Below are positions 10,898 to 23,508 of a stretch of 64,000 bases of DNA, piece after piece. The stretch covers positions 930,001-994,000 of the forward strand of contig NZ_CP014671.1 of assembly GCF_001697225.1 (NCBI RefSeq). Direction: 5' to 3'. The notes below the pieces were generated by a model that was given only the letters and a program-made list of their open reading frames with translations, had not been told where the DNA came from and made no database searches. The position numbers were made by a program, and so were the translations under genes. Numbering within the stretch: position 1 is the first letter of the stretch; each line of letters begins with the position of its first letter. This stretch comes from Immundisolibacter cernigliae (lineage in GTDB: Bacteria; Pseudomonadota; Gammaproteobacteria; Immundisolibacterales; Immundisolibacteraceae).

Positions 10898-12328
10898 CTA
10901 GGGCCCTTCCTTGCGCGGAAATCCGAACAGGCCGCGGTTGCGTATCAGTTCGGCCACAACCGGCGGTACCTGCCTGGCCCAACCCGGTGCATCGGCGCGC
11001 AGCGCCGGCAGTACCTGCCGCCAGTCGATGTCGAGCACCGCTTCGTTGGCACCGGCCAGGGCCAGAATCTGTCCGCCTTCGTACAGGTGGCGGTAAATGT
11101 GGTGCACCGCCGGGTTCGGATCGAAATTGTCGGCGGTGACCAGACTGCCATCGGCGGCGCGCCCCGGATAGACATACATCCAGGTCTTGTCGCAGAACAG
11201 GCGCCCGAAGGCCTCCAGGATGCCGCCCTCCAGGTCGGAGTAAAACTCGGGACTGAAGATGTCGCGCAGGTTGTCCAGCCGCGCGACGATGCCGATGCAG
11301 CCCTGCGTGTAGCGGCGCAGGAACGCCCGCAAGCGGAAGTAGCGCAGGTAGTCGGACACCAGCACGTGGTAGCCCAGCGCGGTCAGCGTGTCGACGCGGG
11401 CCAGGAAGTCGGCGTTGTTGACCTGATCGCCGTCCTCCATGACAGTGGCCATGGTCATCTCGGCCACCGGAAGCACGTCCTCGCGCTCACCGCCGGTCTG
11501 GGTGGCGAACGCCGCGATGCCGGCCCGGAACATGTCCTCGTGACGGCGTGTCACCGGGCGGAAATTCGAGCGCACGGCCAGCACGTCCTTGCGGCGCAGC
11601 GCCTCGCCGGGCTGTACCACATGGCCTTCCGGGTTGAACATGATTGCCCGCGTCAGCCAGCTGCGAATCAGGTGCAGGTTCAGCAGACGGCTTTCACATT
11701 GGGCAAAGGCCGGGCCGTTGAATTCGATCATGTCGATTTCGATGCGGTCCGAGCCGGCAATGGCGCCGCCCGAAAGATCATCGGCCAGGCTCTCGATCAA
11801 TTTCTCGGGACTGGCGGACAGATTGAAGGCGCCATAGATCAGGTTCACGCCCAGGATGCCGAGCGCCTCCTGCTGGGCGCGGGCATCCTCGTCGAGCATG
11901 CGCACATGCAGCACGATGTCGTTGGGCGGCCCGGCCGGCACCAGTTGCAGGCGCACGCCCAGCCAGCCGTGGCATTCCGAGCGGTGCTTGTAGCCCTGCG
12001 CTGCCACCGTGGCGGCGTAGGCAAAGAACGTGGTTTCCGTCTCACGGCGCCCTTCCAGGCGCTCGATCAGCAGCCCGTATTCATGCTCCAGCATGCGCTC
12101 CAGGCGCGGGCGGCTGACGTAACGTCCGCCCGGTGCACGGCCATAGATGGCATCCGAGAAAGCCATGTCGTACGCCGACATGGTCTTGGCGACCGTGCCG
12201 GCCGCGCCGCCGGCTCGAAAGAAGTAACGCGCCGTCTCCTGGCCGGCGCCGATCTCGACGATGCTGCCGTACTGCGCCGGATGCAGGTTGACTGCCAGCG
12301 CCTTTTGCAGGGCGCCTGGCGCTTCCAT
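10898..12328 (-). CDS. Conserved protein of unknown function, 476 aa
   Basis: Soluble-looking protein without signal peptide or transmembrane helix. It belongs to a strongly conserved bacterial family that I recognise by LQKALAVNLHPAQYGSIVEI, GAGQETARYFFRAGGAAGT, AKTMSAYDMAFSDAIYG and ILGVNLIYGA. From memory, database entries for this family carry inconsistent names (TonB-dependent receptor, nicotinate-nucleotide adenylyltransferase), none supported by visible motifs: there is no signal peptide, TonB box, beta-barrel pattern or HxGH nucleotidyltransferase motif. The ATG at 12328 is chosen over the adjoining TTG. It stands between mlaF and acnA as a single minus-strand gene. Function is unknown. 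Confidence 0.85.
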   Translation of the reverse strand: MEAPGALQKALAVNLHPAQYGSIVEIGAGQETARYFFRAGGAAGTVAKTMSAYDMAFSDAIYGRAPGGRYVSRPRLERMLEHEYGLLIERLEGRRETETTFFAYAATVAAQGYKHRSECHGWLGVRLQLVPAGPPNDIVLHVRMLDEDARAQQEALGILGVNLIYGAFNLSASPEKLIESLADDLSGGAIAGSDRIEIDMIEFNGPAFAQCESRLLNLHLIRSWLTRAIMFNPEGHVVQPGEALRRKDVLAVRSNFRPVTRRHEDMFRAGIAAFATQTGGEREDVLPVAEMTMATVMEDGDQVNNADFLARVDTLTALGYHVLVSDYLRYFRLRAFLRRYTQGCIGIVARLDNLRDIFSPEFYSDLEGGILEAFGRLFCDKTWMYVYPGRAADGSLVTADNFDPNPAVHHIYRHLYEGGQILALAGANEAVLDIDWRQVLPALRADAPGWARQVPPVVAELIRNRGLFGFPRKEGP

Positions 12329-12417
12329 CAACTGCGCTGGGGCGTGTGTCCGGCGGCAGGCGTCAGGTCATCCATGTCCCAGGTCCCCGTGTGGCGTCGT
12401 GCCGGCTGCCGGGCGGC

Positions 12418-15117
<2,700 letters not shown>

Positions 15118-15196
15118 GACGACTCCGAAGATTTACAGGTGACAGCCGGCTGCGAGGCCGGCCGGTCGCGCCGTGGGATGGGCGCGGGCGGGCTAG

Positions 15197-16639
<1,443 letters not shown>

Positions 16640-16641
16640 AC

Positions 16642-17112
16642 GTGCGCCGCGTCTTCGCCGTCGCCCTGCCCTGCCTGCTGGCCGCCTGCGCAACGGCGCC
16701 AGGACCTGCGCCGGTGGCGACGCCGGCCGCTGCCTGTCCGCCGCCGGTCGCCGCGCCGGCCAACGTCTTTGTGCGGATATTCGAAGGCGTGCTGACGCTG
16801 CCGCCCGGCTATGTCTTCGAGGGCAACCAAGTCGGCAGCAAGACGCTGTTCCAGGGCCCGACCGGCGCCGTGCGCATCGGCCCGCGGGCGGAACTCAAAT
16901 CCGGCTACATGGACTATGCGCGTGCCACGCAAAAATCCCGCGAACTGCGCTGTGGCCTTGAAATCCTGCGCCACGGCACCGACGCGCCGCCGCTGTGGCT
17001 GCTGCTGGGCAAGGAGCAATATGTGCTGGCCTACGACCAGGACCCACAGCAGGTCCCGGCCATGATCGACGGCTACTGCGCGTCGCTGGCGATCGGCAAC
17101 AAGACCCCCTGA
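16642..17112 (+). CDS. Small putative lipoprotein of unknown function
   Basis: A 156-residue product starting at GTG 16642, two nucleotides after the purB stop, so probably co-transcribed with it. The N-terminus MRRVFAVALPCLLAAC is a lipoprotein signal peptide with a lipobox ending in Cys, followed by a Pro/Ala-rich linker. The remaining ~120 residues form a compact globular domain (residues from FVRIFEGVLTLPPGYVFEG onward). I do not recognise its family. It is likely anchored in the outer or inner membrane facing the periplasm. Confidence 0.75.
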   Translation: MRRVFAVALPCLLAACATAPGPAPVATPAAACPPPVAAPANVFVRIFEGVLTLPPGYVFEGNQVGSKTLFQGPTGAVRIGPRAELKSGYMDYARATQKSRELRCGLEILRHGTDAPPLWLLLGKEQYVLAYDQDPQQVPAMIDGYCASLAIGNKTP

Positions 17113-17143
17113 GTCCGCACCCGTACCCGGGCACGGCAAACAC

Positions 17144-18154
17144 TCATGCCGGACAACCGGCGAGCGCCTGGCGCGCTGCGCCGAGCTGGCCGTGCACCTG
17201 CCCGACCGGCCGCGCCAGCAGGGCGAGGTGTCGAGGCAGCGGAACGGCCGCCGGCGACAGCGCCGCCAGCGTGGCAGTCACCGCGTCCGGGTCGTTGCAG
17301 ATCAGCAGGTAATCGCAGCCGGCGGCGAGCGCACGCCGGGCGCGTTCGACAAAGCCGCCAGCCCCGGCGGCGCCGGCCATGCCCAGGTCGTCGCTGAACA
17401 CGGCGCCATCAAAGCCCAGCTCGCCGCGCAGGACCTCCTGCACCCAGCGGCGCGAGAAGCCGGCCGGCTCGGCGTCCACGGCCGGAAACACCACGTGCGC
17501 CATCATCACCGACGCCAGACCGTCCGCAATCAGGCGCCGGTAGGGCAGCAGATCGGCCTCGATGGCATCACGGGAACGCTGATCGATCACCTGCGTCAGG
17601 TGAGTGTCGGCCGCCACCGCGCCGTGGCCGGGGAAGTGCTTGCCGCAGGCGGCCATGCCGGCCTGGGCCATGCCGGCCATGAAGGCGCCGGCCAGCAGGG
17701 CCGCCGCTTCGGGTTGCGCGTGAAACGCCCGGGCGCCGATGATCTCGCTGACGCCATAGTCCAGATCAAGCACCGGCGCGAAGCTCAGGTCGATGCCCAG
17801 CGCCACCAGCTCGGCCGCCATCACCAGCCCTCCGGCGCGCGCCAGCGCCAGGCCCCGCGCTGCGTCCTCATCGTAGGCCCGGCCATAGGCAGCCGCCGGC
17901 GGCAACGGCGTGAAACCGGGCCGCAGGCGCTGCACCCGCCCGCCCTCCTGGTCCACGGCGATCAGCAGCCGCGGCTCACGCAGGGCGTGGATGTCGGCAC
18001 ACAGCGCGCGCAGTTGCTCGGCATCGACGAAGTTGCGCTCGAACAGAATCACGCCGCCGATGGCCGGGTGCAGCAGCACTTGGGCATCGGCGGGCGTGAG
18101 CTGCGGACCGGGCAGACCGATCACCAGCGGACCGGGGGCGAGCGCTTTGGGCAT
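17144..18154 (-). CDS. nagZ: Beta-N-acetylhexosaminidase NagZ
   Basis: Glycoside hydrolase family 3 enzyme of peptidoglycan recycling that removes GlcNAc from anhydro-muropeptides in the cytoplasm. The 336-residue protein has the single-domain NagZ length. Diagnostic motifs are VDQEGGRVQRL, the catalytic-loop signature CGKHFPGHG with the His/Asp dyad region, and FSDDLGMAGA near the nucleophile. Its ATG lies 66 nt downstream of the mtaD stop, so the two may be one operon. It converges with the purB-lipoprotein unit across a 31-nt gap. Confidence 0.95.
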   Translation of the reverse strand: MPKALAPGPLVIGLPGPQLTPADAQVLLHPAIGGVILFERNFVDAEQLRALCADIHALREPRLLIAVDQEGGRVQRLRPGFTPLPPAAAYGRAYDEDAARGLALARAGGLVMAAELVALGIDLSFAPVLDLDYGVSEIIGARAFHAQPEAAALLAGAFMAGMAQAGMAACGKHFPGHGAVAADTHLTQVIDQRSRDAIEADLLPYRRLIADGLASVMMAHVVFPAVDAEPAGFSRRWVQEVLRGELGFDGAVFSDDLGMAGAAGAGGFVERARRALAAGCDYLLICNDPDAVTATLAALSPAAVPLPRHLALLARPVGQVHGQLGAARQALAGCPA

Positions 18155-18220
18155 GGGTGTCCTTGCGAGGTTTGGGTTTGGACCTGGGCAGGCCCGATGT
18201 CGACCGTGACTGAGAGTGGG

Positions 18221-19561
18221 CTAGCCGCTGTCCTGATTGTGGTCGGCGGCGCCGATGCGCTCGCCCCACTCGGCGGTTTTGGCGACGATGGCGGCCGCAT
18301 CCAGCGTGGTCAGGCGCCGCTCGTGCAGCAGGCGCCGGCCGGCCACCCACACGTCGGTCACCGCCTCGCGGCCGGCGGCGTAGATGATCTGCGAGATCGG
18401 ATCGTGCACCGGCTGACAGTGCGGGGCCGACAGGTCGAGCGCCACCATGTCGGCCGCCTTGCCGGGCACCAGCGAGCCGATTTCCTCATCCAGACCCAGC
18501 GCCCGGGCGCCGCCCAGCGTCGCCATGTGCAGCAGCGCAGGCGCCGGTGCCGCGGCGGCATCTGCGGCGCCCAGCTTGGCCAGCAGGCCGGCGGTCTTGA
18601 GCTCGCCCAGCAGGTCCAGATCGTTGTTGCTGGCGGCGCCGTCGGTGCCGATGGCCACATTCACGCCCGCCGCCAGCAGGGCCGGCAGGGGACAGGTGCC
18701 GGAGGCCAGTTTCATGTTCGATTCCGGGCAGTGGACGATGCTGGCGCCCTGCGCGGCCAGGCTGGCGATCTCGCCGGCCAGCAACTGCGTGGCGTGCACG
18801 CCGATCAGCCGCGGCGACAGCAGGCCCAGCTGCGCCAGCCGTTCCAGCGGCCGCATGCCGTAGCGGGCCTCGCTTTCGGCCACCTCGTGCGCCGTTTCGT
18901 GCAGGTGGATGTGCAGCGGCAGGTCGAGTTCTTCCGCAAACGTGGCGATGCGCCGCAGCGGCTCGTCGCTCACTGTATACGGCGCATGCGGCGCAAACGC
19001 CGTGCGGATCAGCACATGGCCGCGCCAGGCGTCGTGCAGGGCGATGCCCTTGCGCAGGTAGTCGTCGGCATCGGCGGCGTAGGCGCTCGGGAAGTCGATG
19101 GCGATCAGGCCGATCACCGCCCGCATGCCCGCCGCCGCAGCTACCTGAGCGGTCTCCTCGCCAAAAAAATACATGTCCGAAAAGCAGGTCACGCCGGCCT
19201 GGATCATCTCCGCCGCCGCCAGCGCGCTGCCGTCGCGCACGAACTGCGGCCCGACGAAGCGTTGCTCGGCCGGCCAGATGTGCTGCTGCAGCCAGGGCAT
19301 CAGCGGCAAATCGTCGGCCAGGCCGCGCAGCAGCGTCATGGCGGCGTGCGTGTGGGCGTTGATCAGGCCCGGAATCAGGGCATGGCGCGGCAGCTCCACC
19401 TGGACCAGATCCGCGAACTGTTCGCGCGCCTGGGCGCTCGGCAGCACGGCGAGGATGCGCCCGTCCCGAACCACCACGGCGTGATGGTCCAGCACCCGCC
19501 CGGCGGGCTCGACCGGAATCAGCCAGCGGGCGTGGGCCACGAAACTTGCAGAATCGTTCAT
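18221..19561 (-). CDS. mtaD: 5-methylthioadenosine/S-adenosylhomocysteine deaminase family amidohydrolase
   Basis: Zinc-dependent amidohydrolase of the TRZ/ATZ/MtaD family, acting on the adenine of MTA or SAH, or on related amino-heterocycles. The 446-residue protein shows LINAHTHAAMTLLRGLADD (metal His pair), HIHLHETAHEV, a further His before CPESNMKLASG, and GTDGAASNNDLDLL with the metal Asp. The ATG at 19561 gives the family N-terminus; an upstream in-frame TTG is less likely. The exact substrate cannot be settled from sequence, as guanine/atrazine-type relatives share these motifs. Confidence 0.85.
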   Translation of the reverse strand: MNDSASFVAHARWLIPVEPAGRVLDHHAVVVRDGRILAVLPSAQAREQFADLVQVELPRHALIPGLINAHTHAAMTLLRGLADDLPLMPWLQQHIWPAEQRFVGPQFVRDGSALAAAEMIQAGVTCFSDMYFFGEETAQVAAAAGMRAVIGLIAIDFPSAYAADADDYLRKGIALHDAWRGHVLIRTAFAPHAPYTVSDEPLRRIATFAEELDLPLHIHLHETAHEVAESEARYGMRPLERLAQLGLLSPRLIGVHATQLLAGEIASLAAQGASIVHCPESNMKLASGTCPLPALLAAGVNVAIGTDGAASNNDLDLLGELKTAGLLAKLGAADAAAAPAPALLHMATLGGARALGLDEEIGSLVPGKAADMVALDLSAPHCQPVHDPISQIIYAAGREAVTDVWVAGRRLLHERRLTTLDAAAIVAKTAEWGERIGAADHNQDSG

Positions 19562-19591
19562 CGGCTTGATCCGGAGCGGCAAAAAGTGCGT

Positions 19592-19619
19592 TTGCAGCGC
19601 GAAAACGCGGTGCTATAGT
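19592..19619 (+). promoter_or_regulatory. Candidate promoter of the leuA leader transcript
   Basis: TTGCAG (19592-19597) and TATAGT (19614-19619) are separated by 16 nt, each matching the sigma-70 consensus at four or five positions. Transcription would start near 19626, about 20 nt before the small leucine-rich ORF and some 260 nt before leuA. Confidence 0.5.
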
Positions 19620-19647
19620 GCCGGCGCTCCTCGCAATTGCAAATTCC

Positions 19648-19776
19648 ATGACCCGCGACCGCCAGCCTGTCCCTGCCCTCCCCGTCCGCGCCCCGCGCGG
19701 CGCCGGCCCGCGTGCGTCCGCTGCCCTGACCTGCCGGCCGCACGGCCTCCTGCCACTGACGCTGCGACTGCCGTAA
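19648..19776 (+). CDS. Putative leucine leader peptide upstream of leuA
   Basis: A 42-codon ORF in the otherwise gene-free gap between mtaD and leuA. Its C-terminus reads [10 protein letters not shown] and then TAA, giving five leucine codons (one CTC, four CTG) within the last nine codons. This clustering near the stop is what transcription-attenuation leader peptides look like. A short hairpin (CTGCC-gtaa-GGCAG, 19768-19781) spans the stop codon, and a second GC-rich hairpin (19836-19858) lies before leuA. The weakness is the absence of a good Shine-Dalgarno before the ATG; the predicted 5' leader is only about 20 nt. Confidence 0.5.
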   Translation: MTRDRQPVPALPVRAPRGAGPRASAALTCRPHGLLPLTLRLP

Positions 19777-19835
19777 GGCAGACACACGCACGCCCTGGCG
19801 AGGGCCCCCAGTACGCAACTCAATCAGACACCAAG

Positions 19836-19858
19836 GCCGCGCGGCAAAGCCCTGCGGC
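19836..19858 (+). terminator. Possible attenuator hairpin before leuA
   Basis: GCCGC and GCGGC arms (19836-19840 and 19854-19858) flank an inner GGC-aaa-GCC stem. The following bases (tgcccgttactgtt) are only moderately T-rich, so intrinsic termination would be weak. It is listed because of its placement between the leucine-rich leader ORF and leuA. Confidence 0.3.
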
Positions 19859-19885
19859 TGCCCGTTACTGTTCCGGAGACCGGTC

Positions 19886-21424
19886 GTGAGCAAGGACAAA
19901 CTGATCATTTTCGACACCACCATGCGCGACGGCGAGCAAAGCCCCGGCGCCGCCATGAGCCGCGAGGACAAGCTGCGCATCGCACGCGCCCTGGAGCGGC
20001 TGAAGGTCGATGTCATCGAGGCTGGCTTCCCGGCCTCCAGCCCGGGCGATTTTGCCTCCGTGAAGGCGGTGGCCGAGATCGTCAAGGACTCGCGCGTGTG
20101 CGCCCTGGCGCGCACCGGCGATGCCGACATCGACCGCGCCGCGGAGGCCATCAAGCCGGCGGTGGCGCCGCGCATCCACACCTTCATCGCCACTTCTCCG
20201 CTGCACATGGAAAAGAAGCTGCGCATGACGCCCGACCAGGTGGTCGAGGCGGCGGTGCGGGCGGTCAAGCGGGCGCGCCAGTACACGGACGACGTGGAGT
20301 TCTCGGCCGAGGACGCCGGGCGTTCCGAGATGGAATTCCTGTGCCGCATCTTCGAGGCGGTGATCGACGCCGGCGCCACCACCATCAACGTGCCGGACAC
20401 GGTCGGCTACAACCTGCCGCAGCAGTTCGGCGAGAAGTTCAGGTACCTGATCGAGAACATCCCCAATTCCGACAAGGCCATCTTCTCGGCCCACTGCCAC
20501 AACGATCTGGGCCTGGCGGTGGCCAATTCGCTGGCCGCCGTGATGGCCGGCGCCAGGCAGGTGGAGTGCGCCGTCAACGGCCTTGGCGAGCGGGCCGGCA
20601 ACGCCGCGCTGGAAGAGGTCGTCATGGCGGTGCGCACGCGCCAGGATCTGTTCCCCTGCGACGTGGGCGTCGACACCCGGCACCTGCTGGCCTGCTCGAA
20701 GCTGGTGGCGGCCATCACCGGCTTTCACGTGCAGCCGAACAAGGCCATCGTGGGTCTGAACGCCTTCGCGCACGAGTCCGGCATTCACCAGGACGGCGTG
20801 CTCAAGAGCCGCGAGACCTACGAGATCATGCGCGCGCAGGATGTCGGCTGGCAGGACAACCGCCTCACGCTGGGCAAGCTGTCCGGGCGCAATGCCTTCA
20901 AGCAGCGCATGAGCTCGCTCGGCTTCGAGTTCGCCAGCCAGGAAGAAATGGCCGAGGCCTTCCGGCGCTTCAAGGAGCTGGCCGACAAGAAGCGCGAGAT
21001 CTTCGACGAGGACCTGATGGCGCTGGTCACGGACATGGACCTGAGCCAGGCCAACGAGCGCATCAAGCTGGTCGGCATGAAGGCCTGTGCCGAGATCGGC
21101 GAGACGCCGCAGGCCACCGTGTCGCTGGTCATCGACGGCGAGGAGCGCAGCGCCACCGCCGAGGGCGACGGTTCGGTGGACGCCACCTTCAAGGCCATCG
21201 AGGCGATCGTGAATTCCGGCGCGCAGCTGCAGCTGTACTCGGTGCAGAGCATCACCTCCGGCACCGACGCGCAGGGCGAGGTCAGCGTGCGCCTGGCTCG
21301 CGACGGCATGGCCGTGAACGGCTCGGGCTCGGACACCGACATCGTGATCGCGTCGGCCAAGGCCTACGTCAACTGCCTGAACCTGGTGCTGGCGGCGCGC
21401 GCGCACGCCGCGGCGGGGGTCTGA
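19886..21424 (+). CDS. leuA: 2-isopropylmalate synthase LeuA
   Basis: First step of leucine synthesis: condensation of acetyl-CoA with 2-oxoisovalerate. The 512-residue protein begins with the catalytic [17 protein letters not shown]. It contains the metal-binding [16 protein letters not shown] and NGLGERAGN, and carries the C-terminal LeuA regulatory domain (from about residue 385) that binds leucine for feedback inhibition. The start is GTG 19886 with GGAG 8 nt upstream. No leuB/C/D genes follow, so leuA stands alone, preceded by a possible leucine attenuation leader. Confidence 0.95.
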   Translation: MSKDKLIIFDTTMRDGEQSPGAAMSREDKLRIARALERLKVDVIEAGFPASSPGDFASVKAVAEIVKDSRVCALARTGDADIDRAAEAIKPAVAPRIHTFIATSPLHMEKKLRMTPDQVVEAAVRAVKRARQYTDDVEFSAEDAGRSEMEFLCRIFEAVIDAGATTINVPDTVGYNLPQQFGEKFRYLIENIPNSDKAIFSAHCHNDLGLAVANSLAAVMAGARQVECAVNGLGERAGNAALEEVVMAVRTRQDLFPCDVGVDTRHLLACSKLVAAITGFHVQPNKAIVGLNAFAHESGIHQDGVLKSRETYEIMRAQDVGWQDNRLTLGKLSGRNAFKQRMSSLGFEFASQEEMAEAFRRFKELADKKREIFDEDLMALVTDMDLSQANERIKLVGMKACAEIGETPQATVSLVIDGEERSATAEGDGSVDATFKAIEAIVNSGAQLQLYSVQSITSGTDAQGEVSVRLARDGMAVNGSGSDTDIVIASAKAYVNCLNLVLAARAHAAAGV

Positions 21425-21439
21425 GAGGCGGCTATACAA

Positions 21440-21465
21440 GGGCCGGGCGCGCAACCGCCCGGCCC
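21440..21465 (+). terminator. Terminator-like hairpin after leuA
   Basis: A perfect 10-bp stem (GGGCCGGGCG and its complement) with a 6-nt loop lies 15 nt after the leuA stop. A GCGCTTT stretch follows rather than a long T run. It probably terminates leuA transcription. Confidence 0.6.
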
Positions 21466-21544
21466 GCGCTTTACCCGGCGCCGCATCGATGCGAGATTTC
21501 CAGTGCCTGAATAATTCACGACCGTTCATGCACGGAGGAGAACG

Positions 21545-21580
21545 ATGACGACCAAGCCCACCCAGCAGGTGCAACCATGA
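21545..21580 (+). CDS. Eleven-codon ORF translationally coupled to the SDR gene
   Basis: An ATG at 21545 preceded by a strong GGAGGAG Shine-Dalgarno opens an ORF of 11 codons (MTTKPTQQVQP). Its TGA overlaps the SDR start in an ATGA junction. The SDR itself has no comparable ribosome-binding site, so translation probably enters through this mini-ORF. It could be a functional leader or the remnant of a larger gene. Confidence 0.45.
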   Translation: MTTKPTQQVQP

Positions 21581-22326
21581 GCGGCCAACTGGACGGACGG
21601 GTGATCTGGATCACCGGCGCCGGGCGTGGCCTGGGCCGGGCCTATGCCGAGGGACTGGCGCGGGAAGGCGCCACCGTCGCGGTGAGCGACATCGCCAATG
21701 TCGAAGAGGCCGTCGCGGCCATCGAGGCCGCCGGTGGCAAGGCCGCCGGCTTTATCTGCGACGTGACCGACGAGGCCGCCGTGATGCGCTGCGCGGCCGA
21801 CATCAAGGCGCAACTGGGCCCCATCGACGGGCTGGTCAACAACGCCGGCGCCTATCCGTTCGCACCCATCGAGCAGACCGACGGTGCCTTTCTGGAGCGG
21901 CTGTTCCGGCTCAATGTGTTCGGCACCTTTCATTGCATCCGCGCCGTCGTACCGGACATGAAGGCCCGCCGCCGCGGCAAGATCATCAACGTCACCTCGG
22001 CCACCTTCCATACCCCGCCGCCGATGTTGACCGCCTACGTGGCCACCAAGGGCGCGGTGATCGGCCTGACCCGCTCCCTGGCGCGCGAACTTGGCGAGTT
22101 CGACATCCAGGTCAACGTGATCGCACCGGGTCTCACCGAAACCCCCGGCGTGGCCGAGGCGTCGATCGGCGGCGACATGTGGACCGGCATCCTGGCCGCG
22201 CAGTGCCTGAAACGCCGCGAGCAGCCCGAAGACCTGGTCGGCACGGTGGTGTTCCTGTGCTCGCCGGCGAGCGATTTCATCACCGCCCAGACCATCAACT
22301 GCGACGGCGGCATGGGCGTGCACTGA
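21577..22326 (+). CDS. Short-chain dehydrogenase/reductase (SDR)
   Basis: Classical SDR oxidoreductase of 249 residues. The cofactor-binding TGAGRGLG lies at residues 13-20, the structural NNAG at about 88, and the catalytic Ser plus YVATK at about 140-155. An acidic residue at the end of beta-2 (SDI) suggests NAD preference. The family includes 3-oxoacyl-ACP reductases and many alcohol or cis-diol dehydrogenases, so the substrate is open. It is followed by hairpins and then the E1 alpha/beta genes, which may share a pathway. Confidence 0.9.
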   Translation: MSGQLDGRVIWITGAGRGLGRAYAEGLAREGATVAVSDIANVEEAVAAIEAAGGKAAGFICDVTDEAAVMRCAADIKAQLGPIDGLVNNAGAYPFAPIEQTDGAFLERLFRLNVFGTFHCIRAVVPDMKARRRGKIINVTSATFHTPPPMLTAYVATKGAVIGLTRSLARELGEFDIQVNVIAPGLTETPGVAEASIGGDMWTGILAAQCLKRREQPEDLVGTVVFLCSPASDFITAQTINCDGGMGVH

Positions 22327-22332
22327 GTCGAA

Positions 22333-22366
22333 GGTCCGGATGAGCCCGTCCCGGGCTCCCCGGACC
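22333..22366 (+). repeat. Compound hairpin 1 after the SDR gene
   Basis: GGTCCGG (22333-22339) pairs perfectly with CCGGACC (22360-22366), and an inner GAGCCCG/CGGGCTC stem continues the structure. It is the first of three adjacent inverted repeats between the SDR and E1 genes. Confidence 0.7.
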
Positions 22367-22400
22367 AAGGAAACCGAAACGTGTGAGTTTCGGTTTCCTT
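22367..22400 (+). terminator. Perfect 14-bp hairpin, rho-independent-like terminator
   Basis: AAGGAAACCGAAAC (22367-22380) and its exact complement (22387-22400) enclose a 6-nt loop. The right arm is T-rich (gtttcggtttcctt), so it can act as a terminator for the SDR transcript in either direction. Confidence 0.65.
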
Positions 22401-22401
22401 C

Positions 22402-22430
22402 ATCCTGGGCGCCCTGCCGGCGCCCAGGAT
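22402..22430 (+). repeat. Perfect 12-bp hairpin before the E1 alpha gene
   Basis: ATCCTGGGCGCC (22402-22413) and its complement (22419-22430) enclose a 5-nt loop. Together with the two preceding structures it makes a continuous array of three hairpins with almost no spacing, about 80 nt before the E1 alpha ATG. Confidence 0.7.
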
Positions 22431-22509
22431 GGCGGCACATCCCTGTGCCGCACCCGCTCTGCGGGTTACCGCCGGCCCGTCGAACATCATCCGCGAGGCA
22501 AGACTGCCC

Positions 22510-23508
22510 ATGCCCACACCCGATCCTGCCACGCAGCTCGAAATGTACCGGCGCATGCTGCGCATCCGGCGTTTCGACGAGACAGTAAAAACCCTCTTCG
22601 ACCGCGGCCGCATCCCCGGCTCGGTACACCTGTCGATCGGCCAGGAAGCCGAGGTCGTCGGCGCCTGCATGGCGCTGCGACGGGACGACACCATGGTCGG
22701 CAACCACCGCTCGCACGGCCACCCGATCGGCAAGGGCGCGGCGCTGGGTCCGCTGCTGGCGGAGATCCTGGGCAAGGCCACCGGCGTCAACGGCGGCAAG
22801 GGCGGCTCCATGCACCTGGCCGATTTTTCGGTCGGCAGCCTGGGCGAGAGCAGCATCGTCGGCAGCGGCCTGCCGGTGGCCGTTGGCGCCGCACTGGGGG
22901 CCAAAATGCAGGGCAGCGACCGCGTGTGTCTGTGCTTTTTCGGCGACGGCGCCTCGAACGAGGGCTATTTTCACGAGGCGCTGAACATGGCCAGCGCCTG
23001 GCAGGTGCCAGTGGTGTTCCTGTGCGAGAACAACGGCTACGGCGTGACCACGGCCTTTGGCCGCATCAGCCGGGTGCCGGACGTGGCAGCCCGCGCGGCG
23101 GCCTACGGCATCCCGGGCCAGATCGTCGACGGCCAGGACGCGCTGGCCGTCCATGCTGCCGTCGGGCAGGCCGTGCAACGCGCCCGCGACGGCGCCGGAC
23201 CTAGCCTGATCGAGGCCAAGACCTACCGCTACCCGCACCACTCCGAAGGTCCGCTGTACGACGCCATCGCCTACCGCGACGCATCGGAACTGGCCGCCTG
23301 GCAGGCGCGCGATCCGCTGCCGCTGTTCGCCCGGCATCTCGAGGACACCGGCATCGCCGACGCGGCAACGCTGACCGGCATCGAGCAGGCCATCGCTGCC
23401 GAAGTCGCCGCGGCGCTCGAATTCGCCCAGCAGAGCCCCTGGCCGGATCCGGCCGAGGCCCACCGCGGCCTGTACCGCACACCGATCGCCGGTTTCGACC
23501 ATGCGTGA
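22510..23508 (+). CDS. Thiamine-diphosphate-dependent dehydrogenase E1, alpha subunit
   Basis: Alpha subunit of a heterotetrameric 2-oxoacid or acetoin dehydrogenase E1. The 332-residue protein has the ThDP-Mg motif GDGASNEG...ENNGYG at about residues 141-180, the substrate-channel HRSHGHPIGKG, and NGGKGGSMHLAD. The length and N-terminus (MYRRMLRIRRFDE) resemble AcoA and branched/pyruvate E1 alpha. ATG 22510 is preferred to the upstream in-frame start inside the hairpin region. The beta subunit overlaps its 3' end by 8 nt. Confidence 0.9.
   Translation: MPTPDPATQLEMYRRMLRIRRFDETVKTLFDRGRIPGSVHLSIGQEAEVVGACMALRRDDTMVGNHRSHGHPIGKGAALGPLLAEILGKATGVNGGKGGSMHLADFSVGSLGESSIVGSGLPVAVGAALGAKMQGSDRVCLCFFGDGASNEGYFHEALNMASAWQVPVVFLCENNGYGVTTAFGRISRVPDVAARAAAYGIPGQIVDGQDALAVHAAVGQAVQRARDGAGPSLIEAKTYRYPHHSEGPLYDAIAYRDASELAAWQARDPLPLFARHLEDTGIADAATLTGIEQAIAAEVAAALEFAQQSPWPDPAEAHRGLYRTPIAGFDHA

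Noticed and set aside
17113-17143. Possible terminator between the purB lipoprotein gene and nagZ
   Set aside because: A CCGT/ACGG pairing is visible but too short and lacks a T run.
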